Below are positions 1 through 9,078 of a stretch of DNA of 64,000 bases, one piece after another. The first letter of the stretch is position 1; every line of letters begins with the position of its first letter. A model generated the notes under the pieces. That model was not told the origin of the DNA. It ran no database searches and saw nothing but the letters and a program-made list of their open reading frames with translations. Made by a program: the position numbers and the translations under genes. This DNA is from Ketobacter sp964016105 (GTDB lineage: Bacteria; Pseudomonadota; Gammaproteobacteria; Pseudomonadales; Ketobacteraceae), in assembly GCA_964016105.1 (NCBI GenBank), contig CAXHEX010000009.1:1-64000 (forward strand). The letters are read 5' to 3'.

Positions 1-21
1 CTACAAGTTACGGGCCTCACT

Positions 22-147
22 CTATCGAATTTGGATAAATTGAACCATACAATCCAACCAGGCGGATTTATCCTGCTGAAACACCGCGTCGCTATAATGG
101 CCATAACGCTCACGAATCAGTATTCGGTCTATTAAACAGTTATCCAA
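22..147 (-). pseudogene. SnoaL-like protein N-terminal fragment (possible)
   Basis: Directly behind the P450 stop a short frame reads from a TTG codon (145-147), preceded by a GGAG-like ribosome binding site, through residues resembling the start of SnoaL/NTF2-like proteins (LIDRILIRERYGHYSDAVFQ), then stops at 22-24. A full SnoaL-like domain is about 130 residues, so this is either a truncated or frameshifted gene, or a gene whose continuation past the window edge needs a frame change. SnoaL-like hydratases and isomerases often sit beside P450 and SDR genes. The assignment rests on about 20 residues. Confidence 0.3.
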
Positions 148-159
148 AACTCCAGTCCT

Positions 160-1437
160 TTAGCCTTTTAAATCCACATAGAGCTCGGTCAGGCCGCGTG
201 TGATAAAACTAGGATCGTAAGTGAGCTGCCTGTCCCCTGGCTTGCCATGCTTTGCTTCATTCAGATTGATGTAGCTTGTCTTATCAAACAGCCGTTCCAG
301 CATGGTTTGAACTTCTATCCGTGCCAGGGGCGCTCCCGCGCAGGTGTGAACACCGCGACTAAAGGATAAATGTTCCTTGATTTTAGGTCGATCCAACTGA
401 AACTCATCGGGGTTTTGCCAACGGCGCGGATCGCGGTTTGCCGCGGCTAACGATAATGTTAAACGGGTACCGGCGGGGATAAGCCTGTCACCCACTCTGG
501 TGTCCCGTCGAGCCAATCGAAACGTGCACTTGGTAGAGCCTTCTAGCCTTAACACTTCTTCCAATAGTTTGGGAATCAGACTGTAATCCGTGCGTAGTTG
601 ATCCTGCATACCAGGAATATCCACAATATAGCGAATAGAATTACTGAGTAATTTTGCACTGGTGTCCTGACCAGCCCCAAAAAGAAATCCGCACAACTTC
701 ACCATTTCTATGACTTCCGGCAATGAGCCGTCGGGATAAGTGGCCTGGGCCAGATGGGTGAGCATATCTTGCCTTGGATTTTGTCTTCGATCTTGAATGT
801 ACTCCATAAAGAACATGGCCATAAACGCCAGTGGCGAATTCATTTCTGATCCTGCCTGATCATCCAGGTTGCCATGGCTGGGAGCGTCGTCCAACACTTT
901 GCGAAACTTATCCCGATCTTCAGGGGGAACCCCCAGTAAATCGGCGATGACCAAAGTTACAAAAGGAGTGGCAATATCACTTACCAGTTCACAGGTTCCC
1001 TTCGCCAGCGCATCTTTAATCAGTTGATCGGCAAACTCCACCATGAAACTATGGGTCGCTTTCAAACGCGAAGGGGTAAACAATTTGCTGGCGATAAAGC
1101 GAGCATCGGAATGCAGCTTATCGTCATAGGTGACCAATAAATTCAACATGCCAAGTTCTGGCCTGAAGGCTTCGATCTGATCGGAAATGTCACTGCCTTC
1201 CGGAGTAAAGGACAAAGGTTTACCCGCACCGATGGCAGAAATTACCGATGAGAAATCTTTGTTGTTTCTCAGTATTTCCACCGCTTCATCAAATCCTGTC
1301 ACCAACAAAGAAGTATCGTCACCGGCCATGGGTGTGATAGGCCCATTAGCATGCATTTGTCTGAAGTATTCGTAAGGATTCACCAACAGCGAGTGATCGG
1401 TGAAATAATCCAATTGGGTCAGGTCGGCAGCATTCAT
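160..1437 (-). CDS. cytochrome P450
   Basis: Haem-thiolate monooxygenase, 425 residues, the usual length of soluble bacterial P450s, with no membrane anchor. Visible motifs are the I-helix oxygen-binding stretch FGAGQDTSAK, the K-helix ExxR in EEVLR, and the haem-binding loop FSRGVHTCAGAPLAR with the axial cysteine near residue 366. The ATG at 1437 follows a good AGGAG. It is followed by a short fragment and preceded, 18 bases away, by a [2Fe-2S] ferredoxin, its likely electron donor, and then an SDR and an AraC regulator, which looks like a small catabolic cassette. No ferredoxin reductase is present. The substrate is unknown; terpenoid, steroid or alkyl substrates are all possible. Confidence 0.93.
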   Translation of the reverse strand: MNAADLTQLDYFTDHSLLVNPYEYFRQMHANGPITPMAGDDTSLLVTGFDEAVEILRNNKDFSSVISAIGAGKPLSFTPEGSDISDQIEAFRPELGMLNLLVTYDDKLHSDARFIASKLFTPSRLKATHSFMVEFADQLIKDALAKGTCELVSDIATPFVTLVIADLLGVPPEDRDKFRKVLDDAPSHGNLDDQAGSEMNSPLAFMAMFFMEYIQDRRQNPRQDMLTHLAQATYPDGSLPEVIEMVKLCGFLFGAGQDTSAKLLSNSIRYIVDIPGMQDQLRTDYSLIPKLLEEVLRLEGSTKCTFRLARRDTRVGDRLIPAGTRLTLSLAAANRDPRRWQNPDEFQLDRPKIKEHLSFSRGVHTCAGAPLARIEVQTMLERLFDKTSYINLNEAKHGKPGDRQLTYDPSFITRGLTELYVDLKG

Positions 1438-1455
1438 AGTGAGCTCCTTTGGTTA

Positions 1456-1773
1456 TTAATCTTCTTCGGCAACGGTAACTTTCATTCCATCAAATTCTTC
1501 TTTCAACATAACCTGGCAAGATAGTCGAGAGTTGTCCTGTCGATGCAAAGATCCCGACAGTAGATCATCTTCGTCTTCTGTCATGGGTTCCAGTTTGGTA
1601 AAGAAATCCTGTTCAACGTGCACATGACAGGTGGCACAGGAACAGACTCCACCGCACAGGGCCATCAGTTCGCTGATACCGCCTTCACAGATGGCCTGCA
1701 TTAAACTTGTACCAGGGTTAAATGGGATATTGACCTGTTCATTTTCTCTAGTGGTCAAGATTATTTCGGGCAT
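1456..1773 (-). CDS. [2Fe-2S] ferredoxin, adrenodoxin/putidaredoxin type
   Basis: Small soluble electron carrier of 105 residues, the normal family length. The cluster ligands are visible as CGGVCSCATC (C-x5-C-x2-C pattern) and a fourth cysteine in SRLSCQV. This ferredoxin type donates electrons one at a time to class I bacterial P450s, and the gene lies 18 bases upstream of the P450 on the same strand. The acidic C-terminal half (EDEDD) is typical of partner-docking surfaces. The reductase that feeds it is not in this neighbourhood and may be shared from elsewhere in the genome. Confidence 0.92.
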   Translation of the reverse strand: MPEIILTTRENEQVNIPFNPGTSLMQAICEGGISELMALCGGVCSCATCHVHVEQDFFTKLEPMTEDEDDLLSGSLHRQDNSRLSCQVMLKEEFDGMKVTVAEED

Positions 1774-1788
1774 GGGTCACTCCAATCT

Positions 1789-2652
1789 TTAACGAATAAT
1801 ATGGGGAAACTGGGTTCTGGGCTCTATTTGGTGGGTGTCGCGGTAGGATGTGGGCTGACGGCCACCTTCATCTTTAATACCGTACTTTAGCGCCAGCTCA
1901 GCGCCTATAACCGTCTGGCCGCTTATTTCAGATCGATCGGGGTCTTGATACGCGTGCCAAATAACGTGGCCGGTAAACTCCGGCGTTTCTGCGTGATCCA
2001 GTAAATGACCGTATTTTTCTACATCTGAATTTACGAGTAGTTTAAGCCTCTCGGCTTTTAAGGCACCCATCCAAACTGACAAAGAGTCGATCCCTGTTCC
2101 TTTGAGGTCCACCGCCATATCGGCAGCGAATTTATCCAGGCCCGCTTTGTGTGCACCATAAACGGGGCCATATACATAGTGAACAGATCCCGAAGCCGAA
2201 GTAAAAACAATTAAGCCGTTGCTTTGCTTTAACATTAAAGGAACGGCGAAATAGGAACATACATAGCTGCTGCGTAAGCCCACATCGAGCATATTCACCA
2301 GCTGCAAAGGTTTCTCCCAGAAGTGACCCGGTGCAGTTAATTGGTCATGAATGGCGCAGGCGTTATTCACCAAAATATCCAAGCGCCCCTGTTCCTGTTT
2401 TATCTGTTGAAATAAAGCCTCAACCATTGCATCGTCAGAATGGTCTACCCTCACTGCGATGCCCTTCCCCCCCGCAGCGGTTACAGCATTCGCGGTTTCG
2501 TGGATGGTGCCAGGCAATGGGGAATCATTGTCGGTTTCGGAGCGGCCAGTTACGTAGACGGTACAGCCATGGCTGCCAAGGGCAATGGCGATTCCACGGC
2601 CTGCACCTCGACTGGCACCGGTTACCAATGCAACTGGGGAATCTGTAGACAT
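1789..2652 (-). CDS. short-chain dehydrogenase/reductase
   Basis: NAD(P)-dependent classical SDR, 287 residues. The cofactor loop TGASRGAGRGIA is at residues 13-24, the NNA motif lies near residue 96, and the catalytic Ser with YxxxK (YGAHK) sits mid-protein, so the active site appears complete. It lies 15 bases upstream of the ferredoxin and almost certainly shares its transcript with the P450. It would fit oxidation of an alcohol produced by the P450, or a later step of the same route, but the substrate cannot be read from the sequence. The C-terminal third is somewhat longer than in minimal SDRs. Confidence 0.9.
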   Translation of the reverse strand: MSTDSPVALVTGASRGAGRGIAIALGSHGCTVYVTGRSETDNDSPLPGTIHETANAVTAAGGKGIAVRVDHSDDAMVEALFQQIKQEQGRLDILVNNACAIHDQLTAPGHFWEKPLQLVNMLDVGLRSSYVCSYFAVPLMLKQSNGLIVFTSASGSVHYVYGPVYGAHKAGLDKFAADMAVDLKGTGIDSLSVWMGALKAERLKLLVNSDVEKYGHLLDHAETPEFTGHVIWHAYQDPDRSEISGQTVIGAELALKYGIKDEGGRQPTSYRDTHQIEPRTQFPHIIR

Positions 2653-2790
2653 AACAAAAGTCCTGCTTTGTTTCTTGTTGTTCTTATTTGGCTTTTATTC
2701 TTGGGACTGAAAGTACTTAGATTGATAGGAACGTTTTATAGCATCATGGAAACTGGCTAGTCAATGGGCAACCAAGCGCACGTATTTATA

Positions 2791-3822
2791 CTAGCGGGTA
2801 AGGAGTTGTTGACGATATTCAGATAAAGAAACACCATGCCAGGTTTTGATGGCTTTGAACACTTGGCTGTTGTCTTTGTAACCTAAAACGAATGCCAGTT
2901 CTTCTGCTGTGTAAGACTCGTCTACAAGAAACCGATCCACAAGACTCATCCGCACCGACTGCAACAGTTCTCTAAAATTGGTACCCTCCGCTTCCAAACG
3001 GCGCTGCAGGGTTCGTGGAGACATGGCCAATAATGTGGCAAGCACCTCTTTTTTGGGCTCACCAAACACAAGAATGGATTGCAAAAGAAAATGACATTTG
3101 TCCCGCCAGGTATCATCAAACGTCTGCGCAAACTCCAGTTCCATTTGCCGCAGACACGCAATGGTTTCCATACTTAGTTCAGCCGTTTCCACACCCAATT
3201 CAGAAGCATGAAGCCTATATACCAAATGATCACTTTCAACATTGAAATCCGGCATTAAGCCAAACGTCTGATGATAGGGATTGCTATTGTCCTCGCAAGG
3301 AAAGGCTGCGTGACTAAAACCAATTCGAATCAGATTGGCACCCCGCTCCTGGGCCATAAAGTGAACAATGGCAGCAACGGATTCCGTCTGGTGCCGACTC
3401 AAAGTGGAAGGCGAATTGGGTAATAAATGCAGCTCCAATAATTCACCGGATTCTTTCAATTCAATATTAAAGATTTCCGTGCTCAGTCGCACATAACGAG
3501 TGAGTGCTTTGAAATAATCAGCCAGTGAAAACTGCTTGTTCCTGAGTAAGCCGTCAAACTTATCATGGCGCCGTCTCAATACTGAAGCCAGCTTTAAGCC
3601 CAGAAAGGGTTCCCCGATAGCCAAGGCTGCCTGCTCTACCCCATAGGAAGTGATTTCAACGGGGTAACGCTTGTCTTGATAGTTGCTGATAAATTGATGA
3701 ATGGTGGAACCCAAAGGCCCTAACGCATCAAGATTACCGTCCCGCTCCAACACAAAACTCTGTAGTGCCTCATAATTGTTTTTGATGGTTTCGAAAGAGA
3801 CAGTGGAACCAGTTAACTTCAT
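2791..3822 (-). CDS. AraC-family transcriptional regulator (OruR-like)
   Basis: 343 residues: an N-terminal ligand domain of the arabinose-binding-like/DUF4 kind seen in OruR- and ArgR-type regulators, then a C-terminal double helix-turn-helix of about 95 residues (from SPRTLQRRLEAEG through LAFVLGYKDNSQVFKAIKTW). It reads in the same direction as the P450-ferredoxin-SDR cassette and is separated from it by about 140 bases, so it is the obvious candidate to control it. It is clearly of the same subfamily as the regulator at 40150-41211. The effector is unknown. Confidence 0.88.
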   Translation of the reverse strand: MKLTGSTVSFETIKNNYEALQSFVLERDGNLDALGPLGSTIHQFISNYQDKRYPVEITSYGVEQAALAIGEPFLGLKLASVLRRRHDKFDGLLRNKQFSLADYFKALTRYVRLSTEIFNIELKESGELLELHLLPNSPSTLSRHQTESVAAIVHFMAQERGANLIRIGFSHAAFPCEDNSNPYHQTFGLMPDFNVESDHLVYRLHASELGVETAELSMETIACLRQMELEFAQTFDDTWRDKCHFLLQSILVFGEPKKEVLATLLAMSPRTLQRRLEAEGTNFRELLQSVRMSLVDRFLVDESYTAEELAFVLGYKDNSQVFKAIKTWHGVSLSEYRQQLLTR

Positions 3823-3837
3823 ACAGAATACAACTCT

Positions 3838-4755
3838 TTATTTTTTCCTGGTGTTGTTCTTACGGGCGGCCTTTTTTTCCAGTTTCTTTTGACGTTCGAC
3901 TTCCACTTCTACTTCTTCTTTCAACATCATGTCCGGTGTTTCCAAACTGATTTGGCCAATGGCACCACTGGAGAACTCCACCAGAAACAGTTTACTGACC
4001 TCATTTAAGTCTACCCTGCCACCGCCTTTTAATTTACCCCGCTTAGCCCCGATGGCCTCCAGCAATTCCAACGGTGCTTGCGGAGCAACGTCTAATTCGT
4101 ATCGTTGCTTAAGCATCTGCGGGTAGGCTTCAAGTAAATACTCCGCAAGAAAGAAAGCAGCTTCATCAAACTCCATGGCGGTTTCCCGTATGGCACCGGT
4201 GCAAGCCAAGCGCAATCCACTCTTCACATTATCAATTCTAGGCCAAAGAATACCAGGGGTGTCATACAACACCAGATTGTTCTCGAGCTTGATACGTTGT
4301 TGCGCCTTGGTGACAGCGGGTTCGTTTCCGGTTTTGGCAATCTTACGGTCCGCTAGAGTATTAATGATGGTGGATTTACCCACATTGGGGATCCCCATAA
4401 TCATCACGCTTGTGGGTTTGGGGCTGTTGGCCTTGGTTGGGGCCGCCTGGGCGATTCTGTTGAGAATTGCGCGAATCTCGGCCGGGTGGTCACGGCGACA
4501 GGGGACGGCTTGCGTATTGGGGGACCGATTAAGGTGATCTAACCACAAAGCGGTAACTTGACTATCCGCCAAATCCGATTTGGACAACAGCACAAAACGG
4601 GGCTTTTCAACAGCAAATTCTGCAATTACCGGGTTAGCACTACTGTAGGGAATACGAGCGTCAACCACTTCTAAAATAACATCGATACCCGCGAGAGCCT
4701 GCTTAATCTCGCGGGTTGCTTTTGCCATATGGCCGGGGTACCAATGAACCGCCAT
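3838..4755 (-). CDS. YlqF/RbgA-type ribosome biogenesis GTPase
   Basis: 305 residues with the circularly permuted GTPase order of the YlqF/YawG family: the G4-like motif (LLSKSDLAD) comes first, then G1 (GIPNVGKST), then G3 (DTPG). The opening HWYPGHMAKA is diagnostic of this family. In Firmicutes the relatives mature the large ribosomal subunit; in gammaproteobacteria the role is less studied. The end is strongly basic and lysine-rich, fitting rRNA contact. It is 15 bases upstream of the AraC gene on the same strand but is a housekeeping gene with no evident link to the P450 cassette. Confidence 0.9.
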   Translation of the reverse strand: MAVHWYPGHMAKATREIKQALAGIDVILEVVDARIPYSSANPVIAEFAVEKPRFVLLSKSDLADSQVTALWLDHLNRSPNTQAVPCRRDHPAEIRAILNRIAQAAPTKANSPKPTSVMIMGIPNVGKSTIINTLADRKIAKTGNEPAVTKAQQRIKLENNLVLYDTPGILWPRIDNVKSGLRLACTGAIRETAMEFDEAAFFLAEYLLEAYPQMLKQRYELDVAPQAPLELLEAIGAKRGKLKGGGRVDLNEVSKLFLVEFSSGAIGQISLETPDMMLKEEVEVEVERQKKLEKKAARKNNTRKK

Positions 4756-4839
4756 TCGGGTATCTCTAGACTAAAACTCGGTATTTTAATACTCAATTGT
4801 CTCGCATGAAAGCCATTGGAAAATTTAGCTCACACCAGA

Positions 4840-6444
4840 TCAAAACTGGAAGCGATAATTTAACTCCATAAAGTACGCGGACACCTGGGTTTTAATATCC
4901 AACCCGGAATAGGGGTTATAGAGAATATTGTTGTATACATCCATGCTGTTTGAGTTTGTACTGGTACCCGCTGGAATATTAGCATTGGCTCGGAACATGC
5001 CCACCGCAAGATCAATATGCTGGTCCGCACTCCATTTATAACCTAACCCTGCTGAGTACAGATCACCGTCGCCCAATGGCAGCAGTACGCCCTGCTTGTG
5101 ATCAGGGATGGAAGATTTTCTTGGCTCCCACCCTAAACGCAGAGCAAGGTTATTGTTGTATTGATGCTCCACGCCAAACGCAAAGTTCCAGACACTGCTG
5201 TAGTTACGGGGGAAAGCCAGGGTGGTTGGGGTTGCATATTCCGGAGCTAACAGCGACGCCACCACAAGGAACTCCTGGGGCTGGTCATACTCAATCACCA
5301 AAGCCTCCCATACAGACCAATCGGTCCATTTGGCGTCTACATTGAGCTTCCAGTTTGGTAGTAGAGCGATACTCACCCCTGTAGCGAAGTGTGCCGGGTT
5401 TTTTAACTCCATCTTGGCATCACCCGTGAGCACTGCGGCAGCAGGAGGCAGGCGAAGGAAAGCGCCTATGTAACCCAATTCCTCACGTACGGTATTGAAT
5501 ATGCCCTGCCAGTCATCGGAATAAGTCATCCGGTAAGTGCCGGACATTCGATTCTTGGCTTCGGTGTGATAAACAAAACCCCAGGAGAGCCAGGGAGTGG
5601 GCTCCCACAAAGCACCAAATACCCCGGTCACAGACATACCAGTTTCAACATCCACTTCTAAAGTAACGGACTGCTCAAAGGGATTAACGGATTGGCCGCA
5701 GAGGGTAAATGCGTCCCCCAAACAATCGGACCCTTCTTCCAATTGAGAAAGCGCCGTGTTGATCACACCAAGAATGATGCTGGAAACCCGAATATCCGTG
5801 TAGGCTGACAAGCCTTGATAGGAAAAATGTATACCCGCCCCCACGGACAACTGGTCATTTATTTTAAAACCGATGGAAGGAGAAAAGTAGGTTAGCCGAG
5901 TGAGAGACAATTCTTTACCCATAAAGCGTGCTGGATCATCGTCATCACGGATGTAGCCCGCTGCATAGGGAACAAATGCAGCGCTAGCAATGGTGTAATT
6001 TCCTGACTCAATGTGGGTTGCTGCACCACCACTCGGTAGGGTCACCACCGGTAATGGCCACTCTTCCCGACCACTAACAAAAGGCACCTTCAGCGCAACT
6101 ACCGCAGTGGAACCACTGGAATTTTCCACCGGGTCATCCACGCCCAAGCCCCAGCTGTCAATTTGGGCCTGGGCATCGGGATGATAAGCACCAAAATCCA
6201 AATCGAATTCCAAGCGAACCGCGTTAAGGTTAACCTGCCCTTCTCGCCCCTTAATTCGAGCCAACCCCGCCGGATTATAATGAATGGAGTCTACCCCAGG
6301 GGGATCGGCAGTCACCGCATTACCCAGAGCCAATGCTTTTGCATTTCCAATAGTGAGGTTTTCTAACAGAGACGCCATAGCGGAAACAGGCACAGAAATA
6401 AGCAAAAAGGCGATTAAGCCCAAGCCCACCGTTTTAATATTCAT
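4840..6444 (-). CDS. FadL-family outer membrane transport protein
   Basis: 534 residues with an N-terminal signal peptide (hydrophobic stretch ending AMA near residue 24) and the FadL-type opening ASLLENLTIGNAKALALGNAV followed by SIHYNPAGLARI, then alternating beta-strand sequence ending in YRFQF, a typical outer membrane C-terminus. FadL proteins let long-chain fatty acids and other hydrophobic compounds across the outer membrane, including alkanes and aromatics in hydrocarbon degraders. That fits the AlkB, P450 and BVMO genes elsewhere in the window, although none is adjacent. Start ATG at 6444. Confidence 0.88.
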   Translation of the reverse strand: MNIKTVGLGLIAFLLISVPVSAMASLLENLTIGNAKALALGNAVTADPPGVDSIHYNPAGLARIKGREGQVNLNAVRLEFDLDFGAYHPDAQAQIDSWGLGVDDPVENSSGSTAVVALKVPFVSGREEWPLPVVTLPSGGAATHIESGNYTIASAAFVPYAAGYIRDDDDPARFMGKELSLTRLTYFSPSIGFKINDQLSVGAGIHFSYQGLSAYTDIRVSSIILGVINTALSQLEEGSDCLGDAFTLCGQSVNPFEQSVTLEVDVETGMSVTGVFGALWEPTPWLSWGFVYHTEAKNRMSGTYRMTYSDDWQGIFNTVREELGYIGAFLRLPPAAAVLTGDAKMELKNPAHFATGVSIALLPNWKLNVDAKWTDWSVWEALVIEYDQPQEFLVVASLLAPEYATPTTLAFPRNYSSVWNFAFGVEHQYNNNLALRLGWEPRKSSIPDHKQGVLLPLGDGDLYSAGLGYKWSADQHIDLAVGMFRANANIPAGTSTNSNSMDVYNNILYNPYSGLDIKTQVSAYFMELNYRFQF

Positions 6445-6726
6445 TTGAATATTTGTCCCAATTTTTAGGCCTGTACACGAAGCACAGATAGTTATTATTG
6501 TTTTTGTGGTTTTTATTTTTATAAGCCCGGTCTGATAATTCTAATGACTTATTAATCGCTATTAATTAACAATTAACTTATTCAGACAACTTACTCAAGA
6601 TCCGGGAAAACAGAGACAGCATGACAACGTCTCTAGCAGTTTATATTGAGGTGTTTTACTTTCCAAGTGTATTTGGCGGTCAAATTGGGGGGCAAAACGG
6701 TTAGGGAGTAACGGCTGATTAGAGCG

Positions 6727-6750
6727 CAGTGTCCTCCAAGGAGGACACTG
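6727..6750. repeat. 11-bp perfect inverted repeat
   Basis: CAGTGTCCTCC and its exact reverse complement flank only two bases (AA). There is no T-run on either side, so it is not a standard intrinsic terminator, though it could fold as a hairpin behind the barrel gene that ends at 6807. It could also be an operator. The remaining 360 bases between the FadL gene and the barrel gene hold no ORF that I can support. Confidence 0.55.
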
Positions 6751-6806
6751 AATTGTGAAAGCTCAATCACTCATGAATCATTCTTATTTCACTAAGTGGC
6801 AAAAGG

Positions 6807-7514
6807 CTAAAATTGATAGGCCACTGATAAAGTCACGAAACCCTGTACATCACCCATTTCATCTTCTATCTCCCGCTCTTCCTGACGTAAGTCTTCAGCG
6901 GTGAGCAAGCCGTTGGGATCTACCACGCTCACCTGAGCGTCAACATCTCCCGTGGGTACAGCAAAACCGAATTCACCAAAAAAGTGGAATCCCCCTTCAC
7001 CATCCAGGCGATTACCCCAGCCCATACTCACGTAAGGCAAAGCATAGTTGCCTTCAATTTCCGTAGTAAGTGAGCTTAAACTGCCCTGGGCAAGATTTTT
7101 TCCCCCCACGGTCATGGCGCGATTGGTATCGGCATCGGCCTCAATATCAAAATCCCAGTACATTAGGCCTCCAGAGAAGAACAACTGGTGCTTCCACCCT
7201 TCCTGAAACGCGTACCAATCAAGGCCTCCCTGAATGGAGCTAAGGGAAATATCCAGATTCTGATATTCGATTTCATTAATATTCTCATCAATATCACCTT
7301 CACCACTGAGACCTGCTACCACCACTCGCCATTGCAACTGATCTTGATCTGAAAAATGCCAATCAGTGGTACCACTGACATTCACTCCCATCCCAGTACT
7401 GCCAAATGTGGCCCCCACGGAGTAGGGTTCACTGTGAACCAGAGGGCTCACCGCCGCCAGGGTTAGAGCGCTCAACAAGCATAAAGTGGGTTTTGTAAAA
7501 GTCAGATTAGGCAT
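6807..7514 (-). CDS. outer membrane beta-barrel protein, function unknown
   Basis: 235 residues with a signal peptide (hydrophobic core LLSALTLAAVSPL, cleavage near HS-EP) followed by amphipathic beta-strand sequence rich in aromatic-Gly patterns, ending LSVAYQF. The terminal Phe and the size suggest an 8-10 stranded barrel of the OmpA-like/OMP_b-brl kind. It is transcribed divergently from the adjacent kinase-regulator pair, with about 230 bases between them, so it is a plausible target of that system. I do not recognise a specific family. Confidence 0.72.
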   Translation of the reverse strand: MPNLTFTKPTLCLLSALTLAAVSPLVHSEPYSVGATFGSTGMGVNVSGTTDWHFSDQDQLQWRVVVAGLSGEGDIDENINEIEYQNLDISLSSIQGGLDWYAFQEGWKHQLFFSGGLMYWDFDIEADADTNRAMTVGGKNLAQGSLSSLTTEIEGNYALPYVSMGWGNRLDGEGGFHFFGEFGFAVPTGDVDAQVSVVDPNGLLTAEDLRQEEREIEDEMGDVQGFVTLSVAYQF

Positions 7515-7748
7515 AATTTTATTCCTTAGTTGATAGAGTTGGTTAATATCTGATTGCTATGATCTGGCCTCCAGGCTTGTTGAGCATTATGGGCAAGTGG
7601 CGTTGGCAACTCAGTGTAGAAAATGCCTTGAATTGTCTAAATATCTCGACAAACTCAGACAAAAGAGCGGTGGAGAATTCGACATATAATCAATAGGGTA
7701 TGAATCTGCCCCGACCCCGTTGCACGCCAATGAATATTTGAGGACACC

Positions 7749-9068
7749 ATGATAAGAATGTTCTTTAGCACCTATTTGTTGCTTATCGCCTGCTTGCTAT
7801 CCTATGGCTACCTAGGGGAAACCCTATTGCGCATCACCGTAAAAAATTGGATTGATCAAGATATGCGCGATAACTTCGTAGGCGTCTTTTACCTAATAGA
7901 TGAACTGCAGAAACGTACAGATCCGCAAACGCTGGAATCACTTCTGCAAGGCTGGCCCAAAGAATCCAACGTGCCTCTAACCACCCTACCCCTACATCAC
8001 GAATCCTTAAGTGAGGAACAAAGGTCATTGCTGGTTGAAGGCCAAATCGTAGTGGAAGATGCGGAGAACCACGTTGTGAGCTATCGTTTAGAAAAAACGA
8101 GCCAGATAGTGCGCGTGGGCCCAATTGGCACCCACCACTCCCTGAATACGGTGGTTGAAATATTTAATCAAACCATCCTCTTGGTATTGGCGTTGCCAGT
8201 GATTTTTTGGATTGTACGCATGCAACGTCGATTTAAACTATTGGATCACGCGGCCCAGGTATTGGGTGAAGGGGATTTTTCATTTCGGGTTTCAGAAGCG
8301 GCGAAAGACCGTGTTGGCAACTTAAACCACACCTTTAATACCATGGCATCCAAAATACAGCACTTAGTGGAAGGACATAAGAGCCTGACCAATGCAGTGG
8401 CCCACGAACTGAGAACACCCGTGGCTCGATTACGCTTTCAATTGGACATGTTGAACCAGGAAACAGACCCCCAGGAACAGCAAGAATATCTTTATGGTAT
8501 GTCCGACGACTTAAACGAGCTGGGGGAACTGGTAGAAGAAATACTTGTGTACGCCCGCTTTGAACGGGAATCCCTTTTGCTCCAGTTAAAACCAAACTCC
8601 TTGCACCACAGTCTTCTCACGGTCATAGAACAAAGGGATTTCGACGGCGGGTTTGATCACGGTTCGGTGCAATTAAATTACAACATTAACTGGTTTGAAA
8701 AGGGCAAAGAACCCCTACTCCCCTTCGAACCCCGCCACCTGGAGCGGGCCATTGGCAACCTGGTGTCCAACGGCCAGAAATACGCCAAAAGCTGGGTGGG
8801 CATTAGTGTTGATTTGGAGGAAGATCGCTGTACTATTGTGGTGGCAGACGATGGCCCGGGCATTGACCCAGCGGACCAGGAAAAAGTATGGCAACCCTTC
8901 GCCCGCCTGGACAATAGCCGAACCCGCTCCACCGGAGGCTACGGATTGGGCCTAGCCATCGTTAAGCAAATAGCCCAGCGCCACGGCGGAGAAGTTTCCA
9001 TTGGCAGATCACAACATGGCGGTGCCGCCGTGCGCTTCTCCTGGCCCACATCCAACAGTAAGCAATAG
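7749..9068 (+). CDS. RstB-like sensor histidine kinase
   Basis: 439 residues. Two membrane segments (about 5-25 and 145-165) enclose a periplasmic sensor of about 120 residues. A HAMP linker follows, then the dimerisation domain with the phosphorylated histidine in AVAHELRTP (His219) and an ATPase domain with N box (NLVSNGQKYA), G1 (DDGPGID) and G2 (GYGLGLAIVKQIA). The H-box context VAHELRTPVARLRF is RstB-like. The regulator gene follows 10 bases after the stop, so the order is kinase first. The signal is unknown, but the divergent beta-barrel gene suggests envelope or ion sensing. Confidence 0.92.
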   Translation: MIRMFFSTYLLLIACLLSYGYLGETLLRITVKNWIDQDMRDNFVGVFYLIDELQKRTDPQTLESLLQGWPKESNVPLTTLPLHHESLSEEQRSLLVEGQIVVEDAENHVVSYRLEKTSQIVRVGPIGTHHSLNTVVEIFNQTILLVLALPVIFWIVRMQRRFKLLDHAAQVLGEGDFSFRVSEAAKDRVGNLNHTFNTMASKIQHLVEGHKSLTNAVAHELRTPVARLRFQLDMLNQETDPQEQQEYLYGMSDDLNELGELVEEILVYARFERESLLLQLKPNSLHHSLLTVIEQRDFDGGFDHGSVQLNYNINWFEKGKEPLLPFEPRHLERAIGNLVSNGQKYAKSWVGISVDLEEDRCTIVVADDGPGIDPADQEKVWQPFARLDNSRTRSTGGYGLGLAIVKQIAQRHGGEVSIGRSQHGGAAVRFSWPTSNSKQ

Positions 9069-9078
9069 TTTAAGTACT

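Noticed and set aside
4175..4537. Plus-strand frame of 120 codons inside the GTPase gene
   Set aside because: Antisense to a complete YlqF-type GTPase with all motifs; no independent evidence.
6727..6750. Palindrome as an intrinsic terminator
   Set aside because: No T-run follows on either strand and the loop is only two bases, so I list it as a repeat rather than a terminator.
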